Shown here one piece after another: positions 36,301-47,349 of a stretch of DNA of 64,000 nucleotides. Origin of the DNA: Nemertoderma westbladi. Taxonomy: Eukaryota > Xenacoelomorpha > Nemertodermatida > Nemertodermatidae. Below the pieces are notes generated by a model. It was not told the origin of the DNA. It made no database searches and was given only the letters and a program-made list of their open reading frames with translations. The stretch is from positions 1 to 64,000 of the forward strand of contig JAUCBJ010009082.1 of assembly GCA_032718475.1 (NCBI GenBank), given 5' to 3'. The stretch's first letter is position 1. Each line of letters begins with the position of its first letter. A program made the translations under genes and the position numbers.

Positions 36301-39300
36301 CCATCAATGTAAGCCATTGAAATGTAGAAGCCACCCATCAGTGTACGATAGTGGATTGTAGAAGCCATCCATCAGAGTAGGATAGTGGATTGTAGAAGCC
36401 ATCCATCAGTGTAAGCCATTGAAATGTAGAAGCCATCCATCAGTGTAAGCCAGTGAAATGTAGAAGCCATCCATCAATGTAAGCCATTGAAATGTAGAAG
36501 CCACCCATCAGTGTACGATAGTGGATTGTAGAAGCCATCCATCAGAGTAGGATAGTGGATTGTAGAAGCCACCCATCAATGTAAGCCAGTGAAATGTAGA
36601 AGCCATCTATCAGTGTAGGATAGTGGATTGTAGAAGCCACACATCAGTGTAAGCCAGTGAAATGTAGAAGCCATCTATCAGTGTAGGATAGTGGATTGTA
36701 GAAGCCATCCATCAGTGTAGGATAGTGGATTGTAGAAGCCATCCATCAGTGTAAGCCATTGAAATGTAGAAGCCATCCATCAGTGTAGGATAGTGGATTG
36801 TAGAAGCCACACATCAGTGTAAGCCAGTGAAATGTAGAAGCCATCTATCAGTGTAGGATAGTGGATTGTAGAAGCCATCCATCAGTGTAGGATAGTGGAT
36901 TGTAGAAGCCACACATCAGTGTAAGCCAGTGAAATGTAGAAGCCATCCATCAGTGTAGGATAGTGGATTGTAGAAGCCACCCATCAATGTAAGCCATTGA
37001 AATGTAGAAGCCATCCATCAGTGTAGGATAGTGGATTGTAGAAGCCACCCATCAATGTAAGCCATTGAAATGTAGAAGCCATCCATCAGTGTAGGATAGT
37101 GGATTGTAGAAGCCATCCATCAGTGTAAGCCATTGAAATGTAGAAGCCATCCATCAGTGTAAGCCAGTGAAATGTAGAAGCCATCCATCAATGTAAGCCA
37201 GTGAAATGTAGAAGCCATCCATCAATGTAAGCCATTGAAATGTAGAGCCATCCATCAGTGTAGGATAGTGGATTGTAGAAGCTATCCATCAGTGTAGGAT
37301 AGTAGATTGTAGAAGCCATCCATCAGTGTAAGCCAGTGAAATGTAGAAGCCATCCATCAATGTAAGCCATTGAAATGTAGAAGCCATCCATCAGTGTAGG
37401 ATAGTGGATTGTAGAAGCTATCCATCAGTGTCCATCCAACAGTGTAAGCCAGTGAAATGTAGAAGCCATCCATCAGTGTAGGATAGTGGATTGTAGAAGC
37501 CATCCATCAGTGTAAGCCATTGAAATGTAGAAACCATCCATCAGTGTAAGCCAGTGAAATGTAGAAGCCATCCATCAATGTAAGACATTGAAATGTAGAA
37601 GCCATCCATCAGTGTAGGATAGTGGATTGTAGAAGCCATCCATCAGTGTAGGATAGTGGATTGTAGAAGCCATCCATCAGTGTAAGCCATTGAAATGTAG
37701 AAGCCATCCATCAGTATAAGCCAGTGAAATGTAGAAGCCATCCATTAATGTAAGCCATTGATATGTAGAAGCCACCCATCAGTGTACGATAGTGGATTGT
37801 AGAAGCCATCCATGAGAGTAGGATAGTGGATTGTAGAAGCCATCCATCAGTGTAAGCCATTGAAATGTAGAAGCCATCCATCAGTGTAAGCCAGTGAAAT
37901 GTAGAAGCCATCCATCAATGTAAGCCATTGAAATGTAGAAGCCACCCATCAGTGTACGATAGTGGATTGTAGAAGCCATCCATCAGAGTAGGATAGTGGA
38001 TTGTAGAAGCCACCCATCAATGTAAGCCAGTGAAATGTAGAAGCCATCTATCAGTGTAGGATAGTGGATTGTAGAAGCCACACATCAGTGTAAGCCAGTG
38101 AAATGTAGAAGCCATCTATCAGTGTAGGATAGTGGATTGTAGAAGCCATCCATCAGTGTAGGATAGTGGATTGTAGAAGCCATCCATCAGTGTAAGCCAT
38201 TGAAATGTAGAAGCCATCCATCAGTGTAGGATAGTGGATTGTAGAAGCCACACATCAGTGTAAGCCAGTGAAATGTAGAAGCCATCTATCAGTGTAGGAT
38301 AGTGGATTGTAGAAGCCATCCATCAGTGTAGGATAGTGAATTGTAGAAGCCATCCATCAGTGTAAGCCATTGAAATGTAGAAGCCATCCATCAGTGTAAG
38401 CCAGTGAAATGTAGAAGCCATCCATCAATGTAAGCCATTGAAATGTAGAAGCCACCCATCAGTGTACGATAGTGGATTGTAGAAGCCATCCATCAGAGTA
38501 GGATAGTGGATTGTAGAAGCCACCCATCAATGTAAGCCAGTGAAATGTAGAAGCCACACATCAATGTAAGCCATTGAAATGTAGAAGCCATCCATCAGTG
38601 TAGGATAGTGGATCGTAGAAGCCACACATCAGTGTAAGCCAGTGAAATGTAGAAGCCATCCATCAGTGTAGGATAGTGGATTGTAGAAGCCACACATCAA
38701 TGTAAGCCATTGAAATGTAGAAGCCATCCATCAGTGTAGGATAGTGGATTGTAGAAGCCACCCATCAATGTAAGCCATTGAAATGAAGAAGCCATCCATC
38801 AGTGTAGGATAGTGGATTGTAGAAGCCATCCATCAGTGTAAGCCAGTGAAATGTAGAAGCCATCCATCAGTGTAATCCATTGAAATGTAGAAGCTATCCA
38901 TCAGTGTAGGATAGTGGATTGTAGAAGCCATCCATCAGTGTAGGATAGTGGATTGTAGAAGCCATCCATCAGTGTAGGATAGTGGATTGTAGAAGCCATC
39001 CATCAGTGTAGGATAGTGGATTATAAAAGCCACCCATCAATGTAAGCCAGTGAAATGTAGAAGCCACCCATCAATGAAAGCCATTGAAATGTAGAAGCCA
39101 TCCATCAGTGTAGGATAGTGGATTGTAGAAGCCACCCATCAGTGTAAGCCATTGAAATGTAGAAGCCATCCATCAGTGTAAGCCAGTGAAATGTAGAAGC
39201 CATCCATCAATGTAAGCCATTGAAATGTAGAAGCCATCCATCAGTGTAGGATAGTGGATTGTAGAAGCAATCCATCAGTGTCCATCCAACAGTGTAAGCC

Positions 39301-42300
39301 AGTGAAATGTAGAAGCCATCCATCAGTGTAGGATAGTGGATTGTAGAAGCCATCCATCAGTGTAAGCCATTGAAATGTAGAAGCCATCTATCAGTGTAAG
39401 CCAGTGAAATGTAGAAGCCATCCATCAATGTAAGCCATTGAAATGTAGAAGCCATCCATCAGTGTAGGATAGTGGATTGTAGAAGCCATCCATCAGTGTA
39501 AGCCATTGAAATGTAGAAGCCATCCATCAGTGTAAGCCAGTGAAATGTAGAAGCCATCCATCAATGTAAGCCATTGAAATGTAGAAGCCATCCATCAATG
39601 TAAGCCATTGAAATGTAGAAGCCATCCATCAGTGTAGGATAGTGGATTGTAGAAGCCACACATCAGTGTAAGCCAGTGAAATGTAGAAGCCATCCATCAG
39701 TGTAGGATAGTGGATTGTAGAAGCCATCCATCAGTGTAAGCCATTGAAATGTAGAAGCCATCCATCAGTGTAAGCCAGTGAAATGTAGAAGCCATCCATC
39801 AATGTAAGCCATTGAAATGTAGAAGCCATCCATCAGTGTAGGATAGTGGATTGTAGAAGCCACACATCAGTGTAAGCCAGTGAAATGTAGAAGCCATCCA
39901 TCAGTGTAGGATAGTGGATTGTAGAAGCCATCCATCAGAGTAAGCCATTGAAATGTAGAAGCCATCCATCAGTGTAAGCCAGTGAAATGTAGAAGCCATC
40001 CATCAGTGTAGGATAGTGGATTGTAGAAGCCATCCATCAGTGTAGGATAGTGGATTGTAGAAGCCAGCCATCAGTGTAGGATAGTGGATTGTAGAAGCCA
40101 GCCATCAGTGTAAGTCAGTGAAATGTAGACGCCATCCATCAGTGTAGGATAGTGGATTGTAGAAGCCATTCATCAGTGTAGGATAGTGGATTGTAGAAGC
40201 CATCCATCAGTGTAAGCCATTGAAATGTAGAAGCCATCCATCAGTGTAAGCCAGTGAAATGTAGAAGCCATCCATCAGTGTAGGATAGTGGATTGTAGAA
40301 GCCACACATCAGTGTAGGATAGTGGATTGTAGAAGCCATCTTTCAGTGTAAGCCAGTGAAATGTAGAAGCCATATATCAGTGTAAGCCATTGAAATGTAG
40401 AAGCCATCCATCAGTGTAAGCCAGTGAAATGTAGAAGCCATCCATCAGTGTAGGATAGTGGATTGTAGAAGCCACACATCAGTGTAGGATAGTGGATTGT
40501 AGAAGCCATCTATCAGTGTAAGCCAGTGAAATGTAGAAGCCATCCATCAGTGTAGGATAGTGGATTGTAGAAGCCACACATCAGTGTAGGATAGTGGATT
40601 GAAGAAGCCACACATCAGTGTAAGCCAGTGAAATGTAGAAGCCATCTATCAGTGTAAGCCATTGAAATGTAGAAGCCATCCATCAGTGTAAGCCAGTGAA
40701 ATGTAGAAGCCATCCATCAGTGTAGGATAGTGGATTGTAGAAGCCACACATCAGTGTAGGATAGTGGATTGTATAAGCCATCCATCAGTGTTAGCCAGTG
40801 AAATGTAGAAGCCATCCATCAGTGTAAGCCAGTGAAATGTAGAAGCCATCCATCAGTGTAGGATAGTGGATTGTAGAAGCCACCCATCAATGTAAGCCAT
40901 TGAAATGTAGAAGCCATCTATTAGTGTAAGCCATTGAAATGTAGAAGCCATCTATCAGTGTAGGATAGTGGAGTGTAAAAGCTATCCATCAGTGTAAGCC
41001 AGTGGAATGTAGAAGCCATCCATCAGTGCAAGCCATTGAAATGTAGAAGCCATCCATCAGTGTAGGATAGTGGATTGTAGAAGCCATCCATCAGTGTCCA
41101 TCCTACAGTGAAAGCCAGTGGAATGCTGAAGCCATCCATCAGTGTAGGATAGTGGATTGTAGAAGCCACACATCAGTGTAAGCCAGTGAAATGTAGAAGC
41201 CATCCATCAGTGTAGGATAGTGGATTGTAGAAGCCATCCATCAGTGTAAGCCATTGAAATGTAGAAGCCATCCATCAGTGTAAGCCAGTGAAATGTAGAA
41301 GCCATCCATCAATGTAAGCCATTGAAATGTAGAAGCCATCCATCAGTGTAGGATAGTGGATTGTAGAAGCCACACATCAGTGTAAGCCAGTGAAATGTAG
41401 AAGCCATCCATCAGTGTAGGATAGTGGATTGTAGAAGCCATCCATCAGAGTAAGCCATTGAAATGTAGAAGCCATCCATCAGTGTAAGCCAGTGAAATGT
41501 AGAAGCCATCCATCAGTGTAGGATAGTGGATTGTAGAAGCCATCCATCAGTGTAGGATAGTGGATTGTAGAAGCCAGCCATCAGTGTAGGATAGTGGATT
41601 GTAGAAGCCAGCCATCAGTGTAAGTCAGTGAAATGTAGACGCCATCCATCAGTGTAGGATAGTGGATTGTAGAAGCCATTCATCAGTGTAGGATAGTGGA
41701 TTGTAGAAGCCATCCATCAGTGTAAGCCATTGAAATGTAGAAGCCATCCATCAGTGTAAGCCAGTGAAATGTAGAAGCCATCCATCAGTGTAGGATAGTG
41801 GATTGTAGAAGCCACACATCAGTGTAGGATAGTGGATTGTAGAAGCCATCTTTCAGTGTAAGCCAGTGAAATGTAGAAGCCATATATCAGTGTAAGCCAT
41901 TGAAATGTAGAAGCCATCCATCAGTGTAAGCCAGTGAAATGTAGAAGCCATCCATCAGTGTAGGATAGTGGATTGTAGAAGCCACACATCAGTGTAGGAT
42001 AGTGGATTGTAGAAGCCATCTATCAGTGTAAGCCAGTGAAATGTAGAAGCCATCCATCAGTGTAGGATAGTGGATTGTAGAAGCCACACATCAGTGTAGG
42101 ATAGTGGATTGTAGAAGCCACACATCAGTGTAAGCCAGTGAAATGTAGAAGCCATCTATCAGTGTAAGCCATTGAAATGTAGAAGCCATCCATCAGTGTA
42201 AGCCAGTGAAATGTAGAAGCCATCCATCAGTGTAGGATAGTGGATTGTAGAAGCCACACATCAGTGTAGGATAGTGGATTGTATAAGCCATCCATCAGTG

Positions 42301-42847
42301 TAAGCCAGTGAAATGTAGAAGCCATCCATCAGTGTAAGCCAGTGAAATGTAGAAGCCATCCATCAGTGTAGGATAGTGGTTTGTAGAAGCCACCCATCAA
42401 TGTAAGCCATTGAAATGTAGAAGCCATCTATTAGTGTAAGCCATTGAAATGTAGAAGCCATCTATCAGTGTAGGATAGTGGAGTGTAAAAGCTATCCATC
42501 AGTGTAAGCCAGTGGAATGTAGAAGCCATCCATCAGTGCAAGCCATTGAAATGTAGAAGCCATCCATCAGTGTAGGATAGTGGATTGTAGAAGCCATCCA
42601 TCAGTGTCCATCCTACAGTGAAAGCCAGTGGAATGCTGAAGCCATCCATCAGTGTAGGATAGTGGATTGTAGAAGCCATCCATCAATGTAAGCCAGTGAA
42701 ATGTAGAAGCCATCCATCAGTGTAAGCCATTGAAATGTAGAACCCATCCATCAGTGTAGGATAGTGGAGTGTAGAAGCTATCCATCAGTGTCCATCCAAC
42801 AGTGTAAGCCAGTGAAATGTAGAAGCCATCCATCAGTGTAAGCCATT
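33370..42847. repeat. 34-bp satellite array, about 9.5 kb
   Basis: About 280 copies of a 34-bp unit with a shared half (GTAGAAGCCATCCATCAGTG) and two alternative second halves: TAGGATAGTGGATT and TAAGCCAGTGAAAT (or TAAGCCATTGAAAT). The two types are interspersed, often in blocks. A spacer-like CCATCCAACAGTG variant recurs at about 34910, 35330, 35991, 37432 and 39286. Segments of 1441 and 1510 bp are duplicated in tandem. A 530-bp block near the left end is inverted. The unit is unrelated to the 34-bp unit in MAN2B1 intron 1. Confidence 0.97.
33887..34419 (-). repeat. Inverted block within the 34-bp array
   Basis: At about 33887 the units switch to reverse complement (CTGGCTTACATTGATGG, then GTGGCTTCTAC). 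They return to forward orientation at about 34419 (GATGGATGGC|GATCCATC). Both junctions fall inside units with no foreign sequence. Each creates a long potential hairpin with neighbouring forward units. Confidence 0.93.
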
Positions 42848-43783
42848 ACACTAAGTAAGTTATAAATTTAGGTAATCTGCATTTTGGACGAAGGTTAAGC
42901 TGTCAGAATAATATATCATGTCCAGAAATATGGTGTTGTAATTCAGGTACATGGAGCAAAAAACTAAACAACTTGTATGAATTTGACGGCGATATTGACC
43001 TATCGTTTATTGCTCTTGGGGGACTATTGACTCACAGGTCACCTCGGCGAATTACCAATGTTAATTATCAATTAAAGGAAAGTGTATAAATACTGATGCA
43101 CTCTCGTTAAAGGAAAGGACTAGAGTACAGGGAAACGTTATTATCACCAAAACAATAAACGGGTATCATATCAGTTCTATTATTACAATTATATTTTTGT
43201 GATTGCGTCATGACTCAAGAGACTCCCTCCCTTCCCATTCAGTGCATTATTATGTAAAAAAGTAAATTTTCTTCGGTTCACCTCCATAAATAATATCAGT
43301 ATATTTTCATTAGATATTTACAGACATCATACATGACATGATATCGATACCAAAATATCGGTCAAGTATACAGAATACAACATAATATAGATTTAGATTC
43401 AATACCACATCAGATAGAAATGATAAAAGATACTAACAACACAATACATTAAATGTCTTTATCATTAAAGGGATCAAAATTGTTGATTACTTAAAAAATA
43501 CAATTATCTATTGATTAATGATGCCTAGATTGGAACAACATTACATTGAAAAGAACGTTTGAAGAAACATTAATATTAGCCTAATTGATAATTATCAATT
43601 AACATTAATAAGCGTTGAAATATACTATAATAATTAATATATTGCAAATTTAATTGCGAAACAGCGGTGTTCAATTGTAGATGTTGTTTTCTGATTATTT
43701 TCCCCACATACATACATACATACATTTCGAAAATCGTTTGGCGCCGTAAGAAGTATTAATTTTAGGAAATAAAAATATAGGTA
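42848..43783. other. Non-coding, downstream of 34-bp array
   Basis: Unique AT-rich sequence. It holds a short CATA microsatellite near 43709-43725 and no supportable gene. Confidence 0.45.
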
Positions 43784-43889
43784 TCTTATACAAGTAGATA
43801 ATAATGATCTAGGCCAGACCAAGTTTGTATATATGTTCTTATACAAGTAGATAATAATGATCTAGGCCAGACCAAGTTTGTATATATGT
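43784..43889. repeat. Two-copy 53-bp tandem duplication
   Basis: A 53-bp segment starting TCTTATACAAGTAGATAATA is present twice in immediate succession with no difference. It is unrelated in sequence to the 53-bp satellite and lies directly left of MITE-like element 2. Confidence 0.9.
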
Positions 43890-43898
43890 TACACGAAG

Positions 43899-44400
43899 TG
43901 GGGACTTCGCGCAGCACGAAGTTGGCGAAGCCTTAGCGAATTGACACTGTTAGGGGGTGGGTCAATTTATGCAAATAGTTGTCGTTGTCACGTTGGCCCT
44001 CTAGCGGCAGACTGGAGAACTGCAGATGGATTCGCCTCCTTTGAAAGTCACAGCTAATGGTCTAATACATATCTGCCAAGTTTCAGCTTAAACGGATTAA
44101 AAACAAAGAAATGGGAGGGCATTTAATGTTTAGACATGTGGCCCTCTAGCGGGAGACCATTGCACTGATGGTGTCTGAAAGTCTCTCAAAAATCTCAACT
44201 GTTGCTCATATTGATACCTACAAATTTTCAACTTGGCAGCGTTAAATCCGACAAAGTTATTAGCATGTCAAAATCGTAACGACGACGACAACGACGACGA
44301 CGACAACGACGACGACGACGACAACTATTTGCATAAATTGACCCACCCCCTAACAGTGTCAATTCGCTAAGGCTCCGCCAACTTCGTGGCTCGCCCCACA
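43899..44400. mobile_element. MITE-like foldback element, copy 2
   Basis: About 95 bp at each end are inverted repeats. The left arm includes CACGAAGTTGGCGAAGCC, TTAGCGAATTGACACTGTTA, then GGGGGTGGGTCAATTTATGC and AAATAGTTGTCG; the right arm is its near-perfect reverse complement. The outermost left end (GTGGGGACTTCGCGCAGCAC) and right end (reverse complement GTGGGGCGAGCCACGAAG) match the two ends of the 30746-31306 element. A CGACGACAA microsatellite at 44278-44325 adjoins the right arm. CCCTCTAGCGG occurs twice inside. No coding capacity. Confidence 0.8.
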
Positions 44401-47349
44401 AGAATCCATTAGACAGTAACTGTGTCGTGCAGAACTCTAAATAACAATAAATGGAAACGGTCCCACTACATAATACTCACAGGTGTTAAGGTACCGATAT
44501 GCTCATTGTTCATACCTAACGGAACGGTACACCACGCGGTGATCCGCAAGGCCAGCGGTACAACGTTGAGTGTGTACGACACAGTGGTATGTGAACAGTA
44601 AATGATCTTGATTACTGTTGACTGAGAACGACCAAACATGTAGTTGTACGCTGGCTTACCGCTTCAGTACCACTAGAATGGATCAATAGGGATAAAACTA
44701 GCTGTCAAAGGGTAGTTTATCGTTCACGCCCTGGTGATTGTGAACGCTGAACAGGCTTTTACGAATATACCTGTACACAAAATCATTCTCAAAAATATTT
44801 AATGGAAATAAAGAAACAACTATATGTAATTGATATTGTTAGGCCTATCCCTATATATCGGTAAATAATTCAATACTGACCGATCCCTGTCAGTATATAT
44901 AACTCTTATATAGGCCTAATCACCTTCAAACGTGAATAATTTGGAACTTAAAACTAGTTTAAATTGGTATTTCCCATAATTGATATCAAAATACGGGCTG
45001 ACAAATATCATGTACAGATATTTAATAGAGTTTTCGCTTGAACTTAACTTGATGCTTAATATTATTTAGTAATAATATGTAAAGCAACTTCAGGCGTACC
45101 GGTAATGTATAGTAAATGGGAGGGTACATAGAACCCATTTCCCCTATTAAGAGGATTAAAGCATAGATTATGCTAAATGTTCCGGTACCATGATCACTGA
45201 CCAGACAATGAAATACATAATTCGACAATTACCGGTATATATATATATATATATTATAATAATAGTAATAATAAGATATATCAAATGTCTGCCTGACCAA
45301 ACAATAAGACCATAGACCTACTACATACCCAATATATTGTATGTTGGGTTCGGTAACCAAAGCCTCCGCCATAGCCATACAAAACATTCTGGGTGGTTTG
45401 GGATTCGGTAAATGATTAGAGAAACAAATTCTAGGTCAATCAATACATGGAAATTTTATTTAAGATATATTTAATTCTTATTGCCATATGCTAATTATGT
45501 ATACATTAACCATAACAGTAATTTAGTATTACTATTTCTCAAAAAATACACCACATTACATTACAAAAAATACTCAGGTCGGATATTGGTCAATATCTGT
45601 CGGATATTATACAAGACATTTGACCAGAGCGGAAATCTGGTACATCATTATCATTACAATATGTATGTATAAATCGAATATTTAAATCGTCTCTTAATTT
45701 ACGTGAATGAGCCGCCCCCCACCCCCCCCCCCCCCCCTGCCCTTAATTTTTCTGCAAATTTTATTGAGATTGTATGGAATCCATAAGTAAGCAACCCTAG
45801 GCAGCAGCTGTTGGACAGACTAGTGGACCCATGTGAGGTATACCAGACTTTCTTCTGTTAATCTGTAATTTTACTTTGCAGTTTATCCCCATGTGAAGAA
45901 TACCAGATCAGATATCTACGTAATTTAATTGACGATCTCTATCACACTACAGGCACCACTTTTTAAATAGAAAACATCAGTGTTATTTTATTCGGCGGAC
46001 TTGGCAGCTTTATGACTTGGGGTTGGGGAGTTTTGTAGTTACTGACTGGGATATTGGTTTTTTTTTTTTAGGTTAGGGTTTGTTGGTCAGGCACAAACCA
46101 TAATTAAAACATTAATTGAACATAAATTACAGAAAAATCCTTAGATTAGAGACTCATGACTTATGGTTAGGGTTCAATTACTGCTTTAACACGTTTGCTT
46201 TGGGTCGTCACTCTTGTAACCTGTGAGAGGACCACGTGAACCGTGAAAAAGTGGCACCTCTAGTGCGATATCCCCAACTATATCATACGGTACATCAAAT
46301 ATAAATAGTTAGCATATACTTTATATTTATGTAAACATTACTTTGATACGTACATCCTATACCGGTAAATTCGTACATTAATGTATGAAATATATTATAC
46401 ATAAATAGGTAGATGGATATCATATTATATCATATACAGTACCGGTATAAACTATAATTTGCTTATAAGGAAAATTTATATATAATAATAAGTACAATGA
46501 GCAGAAACTAAGTATATCGACAAGGATATGGATGGATAAAACTACCAGCTCGATAACTCGTTATGAGCGATGTACCTACGTATATACTATACATACGGTA
46601 CATCAGACACAAATATATTATCTGGATATGCGATGTCTGTTTACCTCACTACACTATGGCGGGAACATTAGTCCCTCCCAACTGACATACAGTAAAAATA
46701 TTTGCCGTGTTCTTGAGAAGTATGTATGCATATGTTACATATACATAATTGGAGGATCGTTTTGTTTAATGGTAGAACAGTACCGGTACTCTAGTTGTAG
46801 CTTAGAAAATAAGTATCACTCTAGGCCTACCTACAGTGTTGTACATACTATACAGATATCATAGTAATACTACAGTACAGTCTCTAAAATAAATAGGACG
46901 AACCTTCCGTACATATCCCGGAACGGTACTAGAAAGGTTTATTACAAATCTGAGAAATGTGTGTACCGGTACCGGTATACATACCGTATATACTAAATGA
47001 AGCATATACGGGATATATACATCAATACGACCATTCCCAGTGCAACTACCAACTACTGCAATAACAATGAGACATAAAATCATGAAATATAAATGCCCAA
47101 CAAAATAGTAGAACACTGTTGGACGGATTGGATAATGTATAATATACTTCCAAATCCAAAGTGACGAGTATAATGAAGATAACTTGTTAATGTTAGTGAT
47201 GTAAAATGTTTCCGAACAAGCCATATATAACATTCTGTCGATTCATATCGATTCAGTTATCTCAGTCAAAAATAATATGAACGCTGAACGGCCTAGCCTA
47301 GCAATGTCATTAAGAGCAATGAAACAACATAATGGTCCTGAATTGAACA
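44401..47349. other. Non-coding, MITE-like element 2 to RGG gene 3' end
   Basis: AT-rich sequence with a TA dinucleotide run near 45236-45254, a poly-C tract near 45714-45737 and repeated ACCGGTA words. No gene is supported; open frames of 60-124 codons lack domains. The part nearest 47349 probably holds the 3' UTR of the RGG gene. One AATAAA on the minus strand (46938-46943) is a possible poly(A) site about 410 nt past the stop. Confidence 0.45.

Noticed and set aside
33370-42847. CRISPR-like alternation of constant and variable halves in the 34-bp array
   Set aside because: The variable halves fall into only two or three types, so they are satellite subtypes and not spacers.
46859-47233. 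124-codon minus-strand open frame downstream of the RGG gene
   Set aside because: No domain, AT-rich composition and a position expected for a 3' UTR.
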